DNA of 64,000 bases from JBCCCJ01 sp039029315. GTDB taxonomy: Bacteria; Bacteroidota; Bacteroidia; J057. The notes under the pieces are model-generated. The model worked only from the letters and a program-made list of their open reading frames with translations, was not told the DNA's origin and made no database searches. The DNA is taken from the NCBI GenBank assembly GCA_039029315.1, contig JBCCGK010000016.1, positions 89,933 to 153,932 on the forward strand, given 5' to 3'. Positions 8,498 through 17,209 of the stretch are shown here, one piece after another (position 1 is the first letter of the stretch; every line of letters begins with the position of its first letter). The position numbers and the translations under genes were made by a program.

Positions 8498-8533
8498 ATG
8501 TTCTGAACGGTAGGAAATATGTTCTGAATGGTA
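8498..8533 (-). promoter_or_regulatory. Paired direct repeat, family 1 (21-bp period), reverse copy
   Basis: On the minus strand TACCATTCAGAACAT starts at 8533 and TACCGTTCAGAACAT at 8512, exactly 21 bp apart. The same pair occurs at 50756, 54056 and 57746. Each copy contains ACC(A/G)TTCAG, which fits the LytTR half-site pattern as I recall it; a 21-bp direct repeat is also the usual spacing of AraC-type half-sites. It points towards the YVTN gene at 7954 and lies 37 bp behind the hybrid sensor gene. Confidence 0.7.
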
Positions 8534-8569
8534 AGCTTGGTACAGTCCTCTCTTCCCGATTCGCATCCC

Positions 8570-11461
8570 TCATCCTGCTGCTGATTTGAGATACTCTCTT
8601 GGAGACTTTCCGAATCTTGCCTTGAACAGGGAAGAAAATGTCCTTTGGTGCTCAAAGCCGGATTCAAAAGCAATATCCGCCAAAGATTTCCTGCTTCCTG
8701 CTTCCATGTGTTGTCTGGCATGCTGTAACTGGACTTCCTGAATGAATTTCACAGTAGACAAGCCAGTGATGGATTTGAGTCTGCGACGGAGTTGTCGTGG
8801 ACTCATATGTGCAGCTTCCGCCAAACTCTCGGCTGTGTGCCGCCCTTCAGCAAAGGAGTCTTTCACCAGAGCCTTCAATTGACCCAGCCAAGCTTTGTGA
8901 GAAGCATTGAGACTGGCCCCGGCTATCTCCAAGGCTTCATTTTCTGTTTGAAATTCCTCGGATTGATGCCACTCTTTTCTTTGCTGCGCATTGTAGAGGA
9001 GATTTTGCACCCTGACAAGCAGTTCCTGCACAGAGAAGGGCTTGGTCAAATAATCATCAACTCCAACAGTCAGCGCAGACAGTTTGTCCCGCTCAGATGC
9101 CAAAGCGGTAAGCATCACCACTGGAATCTGTTGCCAATCGGTATGAGATTTAATCTCCTTAAGCATACTCATGCCATCCAACTCTGGCATCATGATATCC
9201 GAGACAATCAGGTCGATTGTCTGCCCATGTTGTTGGAGCAATTCCAGGCCTTCCCTGCCATTCTTTGCCAACAAAATTTGCTCAAAGTTGGGAGACAACA
9301 AGCGGTGGATAAACATTCGCATGTCCTGATTGTCCTCCACGACCAGGATCGTGAAGTCTTTGCCGATGGAATAGATGGGATCCTGATCTGGGAGAACCTC
9401 AAATTCATCCACAACTTGAGCAGAAGCGCTCACCACTTTCTTGGGGATGTCAAAATAAAAATGACTCCCCTCTCCTGGCTTGCTTTCAGCATACACCTTT
9501 CCCCTCATCAACTGGGCAATTTCCTTTACAAAACTCAGGCCGATCCCTGTCCCTCCCTGTTCAGCTTGATCATTGTGTTTGGCCTGGTAAAAGCGATCAA
9601 ACACATGCGGCAGGTCTTCTACTTGAATCCCTTTGCCACTATCAGCAACAACACATTGCAAGGTCTGAGCCGTTTCAGTGACACCCATGCGAATCCGTCC
9701 TCCTTCCGGGGTAAATTTGATGGCATTGCTGAGGAAATTGTTCAACACTTTCTCTATTTTCTGACTGTCAAGCTCTACAGTCAGTCCCTCCTCCACCTCT
9801 ATATCTAAGTCATAGTGTATCCTTTGATTGTCAAATTGGGAGGTGAATTGAGAAAAGACTTGTTCTACAAAAGCTTGAATCTTCGTTGGTTTCTCCACCA
9901 AGTCAAGTTTATTCGCTTCCAATTTGGACAGATCCAGAATCTCTTCAATCAAACTCAGGAGACTTTTGCCATTCCGCTGCATGACTGTGAGCTGCTGTTG
10001 TACAGACTCCTTCTCCCAGACATCCGGTTGGTCCAGCATATTGGATAGGGGCCCCAAAATAAGGGTCAATGGCGTCCGTAATTCATGGCTGATATTGGCA
10101 AAAAATCGCATTTTGGCTTCATCCAGACTTTTTAATTCTTCTGCTTGCTGTTGGATCAGGACATTTTGGGTAGCAAGTTCCCGTTTCGCCTGCCTTTGTC
10201 TTCGGTATCCCAACAACAGACCTAAGGTGAGAAACAGGACAAAAACACCTACAAGGATCAGAGAGCTCAGTTGATTGTTTTTGAGGCGGAGCTGAAGGGC
10301 CTGATTCTCTTTTTCTGAAGCCAGTTGTTCTTTTTCCAATTGTAAGTGGTATTTCTTTACATCAAATTCTCTGGTAGCACTGTCATTCAGTGCCTCTTGT
10401 TCATACTTATTCCTGGTGTATCTGAGGGCATCTTCAAAGCGTCTCTCCTCCTCCGCAATCCTGATCCTCATATCATAATTGATTATCAGGCGACTATACA
10501 TCTTATGTTCCGCAGACAATAAAAAGGCAGAATCCAGGTGGACCAAAGCCTTATCATTGTTCCGAGCTTCCCATTCCAATTTTGCCAATCTGTGAAAGGC
10601 ATAGATTTTTAACCAGGTATCATGATGTGCCCGATGCCGAAGTCGGGCAATCCCCAACGCCTTCTGATAGAGAGCTTCTGCCTGTGCATATTGCTTCTGT
10701 TTGAACAATAAATCTGCCCGCCCACTTGCTGCGTGGAATGCATAGCGAGACTCAGAAAATTGACTAGAATCAGAAGCAACAATGGTTTCGAGGGCTTCAA
10801 CTATCTTTCTTAATTTATCATCATAGCCAAACTCTTCATATAAATATTTAAGACGCAATCGAAGAAAATTCGATGTTTCTGGATCGTCGAGTTCAAGAGA
10901 TTGGGCAAAGAGTTCCTCTATGTCAGGGAGAACGATATGAGCTTCATCGAGTTCCCAGGCCCTTTGTTCCAAAATCCGAATTTTCGTGCGGATGGTCCCT
11001 GCCTGATCTCCCGCTTGTTCATACAAGTCCAACAATTGTTCCCTAAAGAAGGCAATCCTGCCAATTGCATTGATATAATTGTATAAATCAATCAATCTTT
11101 TGAGCGCAGCTATTTCTTTTTGTATTTCCTTTTTCTGTTGTGCCAATTCCCTCATTTTTTGGGCTACAGGAATTCCCGCCCAATACTCATTGGCACGTTC
11201 GAGTTTGCCCAAAACCTTGTCATACATCTCGTATTGGCAATCAAGGTCCTTTCCACAATGAGACCGAACCGCTTCCAAAATGAAATATCGCGCCGTGTCT
11301 CCACCTGCTTGATCCAAACGCACATCAATGATTGAAAACAGGGATTCCAGATAAGGATCGGGAGAATTGGTGGATTGAGCAGGAAGAATATTGGTAGCGA
11401 AGAACCAAAATAAACTTCCGGCAATCAACTTCTTAAGAAGGAGGCGAGATAGAAGGAGCAT
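8570..11461 (-). CDS. Hybrid two-component sensor (histidine kinase, receiver, AraC DNA-binding)
   Basis: 963 residues, all steps of a signal pathway in one protein. Signal peptide 1-29; residues 100-345 are TPR-like helical repeats, the periplasmic sensor; 399-419 transmembrane helix; 375-450 coiled coil. HisKA begins near 450, with phospho-acceptor H459 in FFANISHELRTPL; the HATPase domain has N579 and the G-boxes DSGKG and GGTGIGLSF. Receiver 700-825 with E709/D710, phospho-acceptor D755 (SDIMMP) and K807. AraC-type double helix-turn-helix 865-960 (MSPRQLRRRL, GFEHQRTFSSLFKARFG). This resembles the hybrid two-component systems known from Bacteroides polysaccharide loci, but with TPRs instead of a beta-propeller sensor. 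Neighbours are not polysaccharide genes; a family-1 repeat pair lies just past its stop, so it is one candidate to bind that site. Confidence 0.92.
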   Translation of the reverse strand: MLLLSRLLLKKLIAGSLFWFFATNILPAQSTNSPDPYLESLFSIIDVRLDQAGGDTARYFILEAVRSHCGKDLDCQYEMYDKVLGKLERANEYWAGIPVAQKMRELAQQKKEIQKEIAALKRLIDLYNYINAIGRIAFFREQLLDLYEQAGDQAGTIRTKIRILEQRAWELDEAHIVLPDIEELFAQSLELDDPETSNFLRLRLKYLYEEFGYDDKLRKIVEALETIVASDSSQFSESRYAFHAASGRADLLFKQKQYAQAEALYQKALGIARLRHRAHHDTWLKIYAFHRLAKLEWEARNNDKALVHLDSAFLLSAEHKMYSRLIINYDMRIRIAEEERRFEDALRYTRNKYEQEALNDSATREFDVKKYHLQLEKEQLASEKENQALQLRLKNNQLSSLILVGVFVLFLTLGLLLGYRRQRQAKRELATQNVLIQQQAEELKSLDEAKMRFFANISHELRTPLTLILGPLSNMLDQPDVWEKESVQQQLTVMQRNGKSLLSLIEEILDLSKLEANKLDLVEKPTKIQAFVEQVFSQFTSQFDNQRIHYDLDIEVEEGLTVELDSQKIEKVLNNFLSNAIKFTPEGGRIRMGVTETAQTLQCVVADSGKGIQVEDLPHVFDRFYQAKHNDQAEQGGTGIGLSFVKEIAQLMRGKVYAESKPGEGSHFYFDIPKKVVSASAQVVDEFEVLPDQDPIYSIGKDFTILVVEDNQDMRMFIHRLLSPNFEQILLAKNGREGLELLQQHGQTIDLIVSDIMMPELDGMSMLKEIKSHTDWQQIPVVMLTALASERDKLSALTVGVDDYLTKPFSVQELLVRVQNLLYNAQQRKEWHQSEEFQTENEALEIAGASLNASHKAWLGQLKALVKDSFAEGRHTAESLAEAAHMSPRQLRRRLKSITGLSTVKFIQEVQLQHARQHMEAGSRKSLADIAFESGFEHQRTFSSLFKARFGKSPREYLKSAAG

Positions 11462-11567
11462 AAATATAGTCAGACCAAGTGTGAATCTTCCAAAATTAAA
11501 AAATATTAGAATACTTACCTCTCAGAACTAAAATTATCCAAAAACCTGAAACATAACATATGTGAAC

Positions 11568-14294
11568 TCAGATGGCCCCATCCAGTTCATGAATGCTCCC
11601 TTGAATCATGCCTTCTACCTTTGTTCCATTTGGCGTTTTTAATTGATAGCTGATTTCTACCACCCATGCTTTTCGAATTTGTGGGATGCTGAGAAATACT
11701 GTTTGTCCGTCTCCTGACAGGCTGGCAGACTTCACTTCCCATTGCTGTTGATTGTAGCGATCGGAGCCATAGGTTTTGCTTCGCTTCAAGGCCCAGGTAT
11801 CAAGCTGAAAATTGGACAGATCCTGAAGCGAAGCGGGATCGATCTTTGTTGAAAATCGAATCTCGATGCCATTGGATCTGATATGCATCTCTATGGGAAG
11901 CTGCATTTCCTGATTTGTATACCGCACCCGATACAAGCCTCCTTCCTGTAAGACCTGATTGCTGCCCCACGCATTCATGCCACAGACATAGAGTTGCCCA
12001 TCGTCGGGATGAAAGCGGCCACGCATCACCCCTGTCGGGAACTGTGGAAGAGGAAGTTCGACCATGCCACCTTGTTTCTGGCCATTGACTTCTTCATGCA
12101 AAACAAGAAAGATTTTGCCGAAACCATAGGATAAATTCAAGAGGGAGCCATTCAACGGTCCCCATTTGTCGCTCTCCACCCACATAAGCTCAGAGGGAGA
12201 GCGGTCATTCTTCTCATCTACCCACATGAGGGGCTGCTCCATGGCTCTGTCGGAAGCATCTCTTGGGGCACCATAACCATACATATTGCCATAAAAGCCG
12301 CCTTCCTTGACCCAGTTGATGCGGTTCATTGGATTCCAGTGTCCTTCCTGATCCGTCACAATAAAGCTTCCATCCGGATTGAGGCAGACACCATTAGCAG
12401 CCCGAAATCCAGTGGCCAGAATGTCCGTTTTACTCCCATCTTTGCTGACCCGCAACAAAGTTCCATGTTGTGGCACCAAGGCCGTCCGCGCATGCCGCGC
12501 ACTTTTGGCATAATAGAAGTTGCCCTTCTCATCCACTTGCAAGCCCATCGCAAATTCATGATAATGCTCGGTAAGCTGATGATCGCTATTGAAGTTTTCG
12601 TAGAAATCGATTTCTCCATCTCCGTTCAGATCATGCAGCTTGACGATTTGGTCCCGGCAGCCGACATAAATGGATCCATCTTGAACCTTGATTCCCAAGG
12701 GTTGATACAATCCGGTGGCGATTCGCTTCCAGGTCAAGCTCCCTTGTGCCTGGGTGATACCGCCAATTTCCCACACCTCCCCCTCGATGGTACACAAGAC
12801 GGCCTTGTCTGTGCCTGGGAGAACCTCTATTCCTCCGGCACGCATCCGACTTTTCCAGGGAGTAGGGAGAGGCAATGACAAGACATCCACTGCAAATGGG
12901 CCTTCAGATGTCCCTGGAATGATCTCACTCTTCACGATCGTTCTATGTCTGCGAGGGCCGCCTTTGGTGAATTGGGACAGATCTTCTGGGTCTGCTGATT
13001 TGCTCACAAAGCTAGGCAGACCTTCGGGATATTTGGAGAGAAAAATCTTCAGGCGAATGTTCTTGTTCGCCGGGATTTCCAAATAGTGAAATCCATGTTT
13101 CATACGTTGTTTTCCCCCACCAAACCCCTTCATCATGACAGCTACATCTTCCAGCGGAGCGATCCGCAGTACCAAGGGATTGGAAGAGGGAGTGATATTG
13201 AGTGTTCTGGAAAAAATCGGCTGAATACCATCCAACTCCATGTCAATTCGCTCGAGAATATTTGCGTCTCCAACAGAATATGAAAGAATGACCTGATCCT
13301 TATAATGGTAGAGTCCTTTGTAGTGCGTCCACGCTCTGGGAAGTGGGCCAAAATACCGACCATCTACCGCCTGAAATCTCTCATCATCGAACATCCCGGT
13401 TTCGGGATTTGCCCAGGCTGGCTCTGGCAAGGAATAAACCTGAACTTTGCCAACCGTTCTGGGATAAATATTGTGCTTGTCATTGAGCAAAATTCCCTCC
13501 CAGTCAATGAATCCTTCTCCTGTCCAGATTCCAGCCAATCGCATCAAATCATGATCAAATAAAGCCCAGGCTTTTCCGGCAGCCACGCCTCCTTCTCCTT
13601 CATCAAGTCGGATCGCGATGCCCTTGTATGCGAAATTCACAGAGTCATAGTTCTCATTGGGAAGTGGAGAAAGGCCAGAGGAGATGATTCGATCTGGTGC
13701 ATCCTCCGCAGACAGTTCATATGTATGGATCAAAAAATCTCCATAATCCATCTCTGCCCAGGGTTGCCAGACTTGAGGATCAGGACCAAAATTGATCCCT
13801 GTGGGCAGACTGTCCAGATAGGCCGCTGACAGTTCTTCATACAATTCTGGTCGATCTTCTTTGAAATAGGTTTCCCGAATAAAGTGAATCACCTCATACT
13901 TTTCTCTGGGAGAAAGACGAATTTGTGGAGGCATTTGGGCAAAGCCCCTTGTCAGGACTTCATACATCGAATAAGGATCATGGCCATGCTTGGCAGTATC
14001 TGCCCAAAATCTATGCGAGTCCGGCATAGAGCCCTGCTGGTCTGGATTGCCATGACAATTGAAACAATTTCTCCCATAAATCCGCCGCCCTCTCCCGACT
14101 GCCTGTTCATTTGACACTACATCTGACCACAATCCTTTGTGGTCGACATTCTCTTCATAGTCCGGCAAGGAAGCCAGTGGCATCAGAAGCTCATCAGGCA
14201 TATTCTGAAAAGCATTGCCTGAATCAAATGTCCCGCACCCTATCAGCAGCAGGTAGCCTCCGATTACAAATAGACTGGGCTTGAGTTGTCTCAT
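11568..14294 (-). CDS. Lipoprotein with cytochrome c and sorbosone-dehydrogenase-like propeller
   Basis: 908 residues. Lipobox LLIGC (Cys20). Residues 60-150 are a class I cytochrome c: heme site CFNCH (C77, C80, H81) and a probable distal ligand M121 in FAQMPPQ. Residues about 190-460 are a domain also found in large heme/dehydrogenase-like lipoproteins of Planctomycetes and Bacteroidota. Residues 480-790 are a six-bladed propeller like L-sorbosone/PQQ-type glucose dehydrogenases (LPGTDKAVLCT, GFRAANGVCLNPDGSFIVTDQEGHW). The C-terminal about 100 residues are beta-rich. An oxidation of a sugar or sugar acid at the outer membrane, with electrons passed to the heme, is inferred. Its start overlaps the stop of the ThuA gene by 4 bp (ATGA), so the two are translated together. 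Confidence 0.8.
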   Translation of the reverse strand: MRQLKPSLFVIGGYLLLIGCGTFDSGNAFQNMPDELLMPLASLPDYEENVDHKGLWSDVVSNEQAVGRGRRIYGRNCFNCHGNPDQQGSMPDSHRFWADTAKHGHDPYSMYEVLTRGFAQMPPQIRLSPREKYEVIHFIRETYFKEDRPELYEELSAAYLDSLPTGINFGPDPQVWQPWAEMDYGDFLIHTYELSAEDAPDRIISSGLSPLPNENYDSVNFAYKGIAIRLDEGEGGVAAGKAWALFDHDLMRLAGIWTGEGFIDWEGILLNDKHNIYPRTVGKVQVYSLPEPAWANPETGMFDDERFQAVDGRYFGPLPRAWTHYKGLYHYKDQVILSYSVGDANILERIDMELDGIQPIFSRTLNITPSSNPLVLRIAPLEDVAVMMKGFGGGKQRMKHGFHYLEIPANKNIRLKIFLSKYPEGLPSFVSKSADPEDLSQFTKGGPRRHRTIVKSEIIPGTSEGPFAVDVLSLPLPTPWKSRMRAGGIEVLPGTDKAVLCTIEGEVWEIGGITQAQGSLTWKRIATGLYQPLGIKVQDGSIYVGCRDQIVKLHDLNGDGEIDFYENFNSDHQLTEHYHEFAMGLQVDEKGNFYYAKSARHARTALVPQHGTLLRVSKDGSKTDILATGFRAANGVCLNPDGSFIVTDQEGHWNPMNRINWVKEGGFYGNMYGYGAPRDASDRAMEQPLMWVDEKNDRSPSELMWVESDKWGPLNGSLLNLSYGFGKIFLVLHEEVNGQKQGGMVELPLPQFPTGVMRGRFHPDDGQLYVCGMNAWGSNQVLQEGGLYRVRYTNQEMQLPIEMHIRSNGIEIRFSTKIDPASLQDLSNFQLDTWALKRSKTYGSDRYNQQQWEVKSASLSGDGQTVFLSIPQIRKAWVVEISYQLKTPNGTKVEGMIQGSIHELDGAI

Positions 14295-15439
14295 TCCATC
14301 AGGTGGTCAGACACCTGCATGTTCAGATCGTCGAAGTGTTTGTCTTTGTGGAAGCTGTATGGCCTTGGATTGTAGGGTCCGACCACCTCAGCAGACGCCT
14401 TTTCAGGCACATCCATCTCCAACAACCAGAAGACGGCATTGACGTACATGCGGCGGACGCCTTCTGACAGCATATCGGTAGCGGCCCCAATGGTGGCAGC
14501 AAAGGCTTTGCCGGATTGTCCACCAGGTAATTGATATGATTTGGTCCAGGCAACAGGCATCATGGGTTCGTTGGGATTTCCATCTTCAGGTTCCTCAGGA
14601 TCGACTCCTGCGATTTCTGAATCTGTAGGACGCATCCCAAAGAGGGGATCGTTTTCATCAAACTCTCCAGCGCGGTTGATTACTTGCCCAAGAATAATTG
14701 GCTGAGAATCGTCTGGGAGTGGGAGTCGAACACCATAGACATCCGTTGGGCCCCAGATGTCCCCTGATTCAATTCCATTTGTGATAGGATGCGTATCAGC
14801 TCCTTCAGCGACTATGCCTCTTGTACTTTGGTGTTTGTGATGTCCATGGTGGCTGATCCATTTTTCTCCCAACACCAATCGGCCAAATCCATCAGTCCAG
14901 GCTTCGTTGGGACCTTTGTAGCCATTGCTGTAGTGAAGCCATTTGCTTCCACTGTCCAGAATATTGAAGGCATGGGTGGCTGTTCGAATGCCAATGACAG
15001 GTTTTCCGCCCATCAGATAATTCTGAATGTGCATCATCTGATCATCTGGCAGTTCCCGGAATCGAGTAAACATGACCATGAGGTCTGCTTCTGCCAGGGC
15101 TTCGAGGCCAGGAATATTGTTGACATAATTGGGATCTACCTTGCCCAATTCAGCAGGGTCCTGTGCAAACAAGACTGTACAAGTGAAGCCATGTTGGGTG
15201 GCGAGGATCTTGCCCAACTGTGGCAAAGCTTCTTCGGATCTATACTCCTCATCTCCGCTGACCAGGACGATATGTTTTCCAACACCTGGGCCTTCTGTGC
15301 CTGTATAAGAAACCCACAGAACAGGATCGGCCTTACTTCCCGCATCTTTTTGGGCGGAATCACTGCTGGATTCCTGCGTAGATTGGCAGGAGAACAGGCA
15401 AAAAATGAGAAGAAAAAAAGTAGCAGTTGATAGTTTCAT
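14291..15439 (-). CDS. ThuA-domain lipoprotein
   Basis: 382 residues. Lipobox LFSC (Cys18). Residues about 50-270 are a ThuA-like, glutamine-amidotransferase-type fold: HIVLVSGDEEYRSEEALPQL, ADLMVMFTRFRELPDDQM, GGKPVIGIRTATHAF, then an H-rich stretch (ISHHGHHKHQSTRG). Members of this family occur next to sugar oxidoreductases in many Bacteroidota and Planctomycetes and are presumed to act in carbohydrate use, although the reaction is not established. The end, VGPYNPRPYSFHKDKHFDDL, is typical of the lipoprotein subgroup. It is first in a two-gene operon with the cytochrome c protein, overlapping it by 4 bp, which suggests that the two act together at the cell envelope. Confidence 0.8.
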   Translation of the reverse strand: MKLSTATFFLLIFCLFSCQSTQESSSDSAQKDAGSKADPVLWVSYTGTEGPGVGKHIVLVSGDEEYRSEEALPQLGKILATQHGFTCTVLFAQDPAELGKVDPNYVNNIPGLEALAEADLMVMFTRFRELPDDQMMHIQNYLMGGKPVIGIRTATHAFNILDSGSKWLHYSNGYKGPNEAWTDGFGRLVLGEKWISHHGHHKHQSTRGIVAEGADTHPITNGIESGDIWGPTDVYGVRLPLPDDSQPIILGQVINRAGEFDENDPLFGMRPTDSEIAGVDPEEPEDGNPNEPMMPVAWTKSYQLPGGQSGKAFAATIGAATDMLSEGVRRMYVNAVFWLLEMDVPEKASAEVVGPYNPRPYSFHKDKHFDDLNMQVSDHLME

Positions 15440-15489
15440 AGTAACAAAAAGAAAAAGTATAGATGAAATATGAATGGAAAGTCAGACAT

Positions 15490-15519
15490 GAAAAAGAGCT
15501 GCCCAGAAAGGACAGCTCT
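15490..15519 (-). terminator. Rho-independent terminator of enolase
   Basis: On the minus strand AGAGCTGTCC (15519-15510), loop TTTCT, GGGCAGCTCT (15504-15495), then a run of T. One wobble pair. It is 27 bp past the enolase stop. Confidence 0.8.
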
Positions 15520-15545
15520 AACATAGTGAAATTTGTGATATCTTT

Positions 15546-16832
15546 CTAGACGTAGGGAAAAATTGACCCACCGAATACGGCAGCGCCTTCCAAATCCTGT
15601 TCGATTCTAAGCAGTTGGTTGTATTTAGCGATTCTGTCACTTCTTGAAGCAGAACCGGTTTTGATCTGACCTGAATTGAGGGCTACAGCCAAATCAGCAA
15701 TGGTGGTATCTTCTGTCTCCCCACTTCGGTGGCTGATGACATTGGTATAGCTATTTCTGGTAGCCAAAGAGACTGCTTCGATGGTTTCTGTCAAGGAACC
15801 AATCTGATTGACCTTTACCAGAATAGAATTGGCAACTCCCATGTCAATTCCTTTTTTGAGAAAATCAACATTGGTTACAAACAGGTCATCTCCCACCAAT
15901 TGGACTTTGTTCCCGAGGGTATCTGTCAGTTCTTTCCAACCATCCCAATCGTTTTCATCCAATCCATCCTCAATTGAGACAATGGGATATTTGTTGGACC
16001 AGTCTTTCCAGAATCCAACCATCTCAGAAGAGGTCAGCTCCTCTCCGGTCGAATATTTGAAGTGATATTTTTTCTTCTCAGTATCATAAAACTCAGAGCT
16101 AGCCGCATCAATGGCGATAAACATATCTTCTCCGGGCTTATACCCAGCTTTCTCAATCGCTTCAAGTATAGTAGTTACGGCAGATTCATTGGAAGGCAAA
16201 TTCGGAGCAAATCCTCCTTCATCTCCCACATTGGTGCTCATGCCTTTGGATTTGAGGACCTTCTTCAGGGCATGGAAGGTTTCGGCTCCCATTCTCAAGG
16301 CTTCTCTGAAACTCTCTGCCTTGACAGGCATTACCATGAATTCCTGAATGTCAACAGAGTTGTCTGCATGGCTCCCCCCATTGATGATGTTCATCATTGG
16401 AACGGGCAAATATCTGCCATTCACCCCACCTATATATCTGTAGAGGGGCATACCAAATTCCGCTGCCGCTGCCTTGGCGCAAGCCAGTGAGGCACCCAAT
16501 ATGGCATTGGCACCCAGTTTCCCCTTATTAGGAGTTCCATCAAGGGCAATCAGCAATTGGTCAATGGCTGCCTGCTCATAGACGAGTAGCCCCTCCAGTT
16601 CAGGTGCAATGATTTCATTCACATTTTGAACAGCGTTCAGGACCCCCTTGCCCAGATAGCGGTCTTTGTCACCATCTCGTAACTCAACAGCTTCGTGCAT
16701 ACCAGTACTGGCACCTGAAGGGACTGCCGCCCGTCCAATACTACCTTCATCAGTGAGGACTTCAACTTCTACAGTGGGATTTCCGCGAGAGTCAAGGATT
16801 TCTCTGGCGTTTACATCAATTATCAAACTCAT
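15546..16832 (-). CDS. eno: Enolase (phosphopyruvate hydratase)
   Basis: 428 residues, the usual length (E. coli has 432). It converts 2-phosphoglycerate to phosphoenolpyruvate in glycolysis. All catalytic and metal residues I can place are present: the SGAST loop (residues 39-43), H155 (GGSHADN), E164, E205 (GDEGGFAP), metal ligands D242, E288 (SIEDG) and D315 (VGDDLFVT), base K340 in the signature ILVKVNQIGSLTE, H368 in SHRSGETED, and K391. The ATG at 16832 gives the standard MSLIIDVNAREILDSRGNPT start. It is a lone gene with its own terminator, and is the only clear housekeeping metabolic gene in the window; nothing ties it to its neighbours. Confidence 0.98.
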   Translation of the reverse strand: MSLIIDVNAREILDSRGNPTVEVEVLTDEGSIGRAAVPSGASTGMHEAVELRDGDKDRYLGKGVLNAVQNVNEIIAPELEGLLVYEQAAIDQLLIALDGTPNKGKLGANAILGASLACAKAAAAEFGMPLYRYIGGVNGRYLPVPMMNIINGGSHADNSVDIQEFMVMPVKAESFREALRMGAETFHALKKVLKSKGMSTNVGDEGGFAPNLPSNESAVTTILEAIEKAGYKPGEDMFIAIDAASSEFYDTEKKKYHFKYSTGEELTSSEMVGFWKDWSNKYPIVSIEDGLDENDWDGWKELTDTLGNKVQLVGDDLFVTNVDFLKKGIDMGVANSILVKVNQIGSLTETIEAVSLATRNSYTNVISHRSGETEDTTIADLAVALNSGQIKTGSASRSDRIAKYNQLLRIEQDLEGAAVFGGSIFPYV

Positions 16833-16981
16833 AGTACTCGCATTTTTTGAGATTCGGGGGCGAAGTTACACAATATTGAGAGCAAGGCAAGAAAACAGGC
16901 AAAAGCTTAACAATGTGACAATGAGCATATGTTATCACAAGCTTTGCTGATAGACAATAAATATTATCGCGAGGGAATGTG

Positions 16982-17015
16982 CCTGGATGAACAATCAACC
17001 TTGTGTTCATCCAGG
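16982..17015. repeat. Perfect 12-bp inverted repeat
   Basis: CCTGGATGAACA (16982-16993) and TGTTCATCCAGG (17004-17015) with a 10-base spacer. No T-run follows on either strand, so it is not a standard terminator. It overlaps the stop codon of the small frame at 17007-17159. Confidence 0.55.
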
Positions 17016-17159
17016 AGGTGATTCACCTTCAATTCGGCGAATATTGAGCACTTGCCTTAGAAGTCCTTGACGGCTATCTCCAAAGGCAAAGCGGTGGATT
17101 TCCCAACCAGCAAGGCCGAGGCCCCAAACAAGAAGGCCACTTTTGGGTTGAAGAGTCAT
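17007..17159 (-). CDS. Possible 50-residue protein, unknown
   Basis: ATG at 17159, TGA at 17007-17009. The product starts MTLQPKSGLLVWGLGLAGWE and continues with a basic C-terminal half (IHRFAFGDSRQG, then LLRQVLNIRR). A weakly hydrophobic start and no other motif. It fills part of the 377-bp gap between enolase and the T9SS gene, in the same direction as both. I do not recognise a family; chance is not excluded at this length. Rest of the gap (16833-17006, 17160-17209): nothing recognised. Confidence 0.25.
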   Translation of the reverse strand: MTLQPKSGLLVWGLGLAGWEIHRFAFGDSRQGLLRQVLNIRRIEGESPPG

Positions 17160-17209
17160 CTGTCATCATGAATCTCAGGATTCTACTGGAAAGACTATCA
17201 GATCATGAA

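Noticed and set aside
8792..9808. 338-codon frame on the plus strand
   Set aside because: Opposite the receiver and kinase domains of the hybrid sensor; no motif and unlikely composition.
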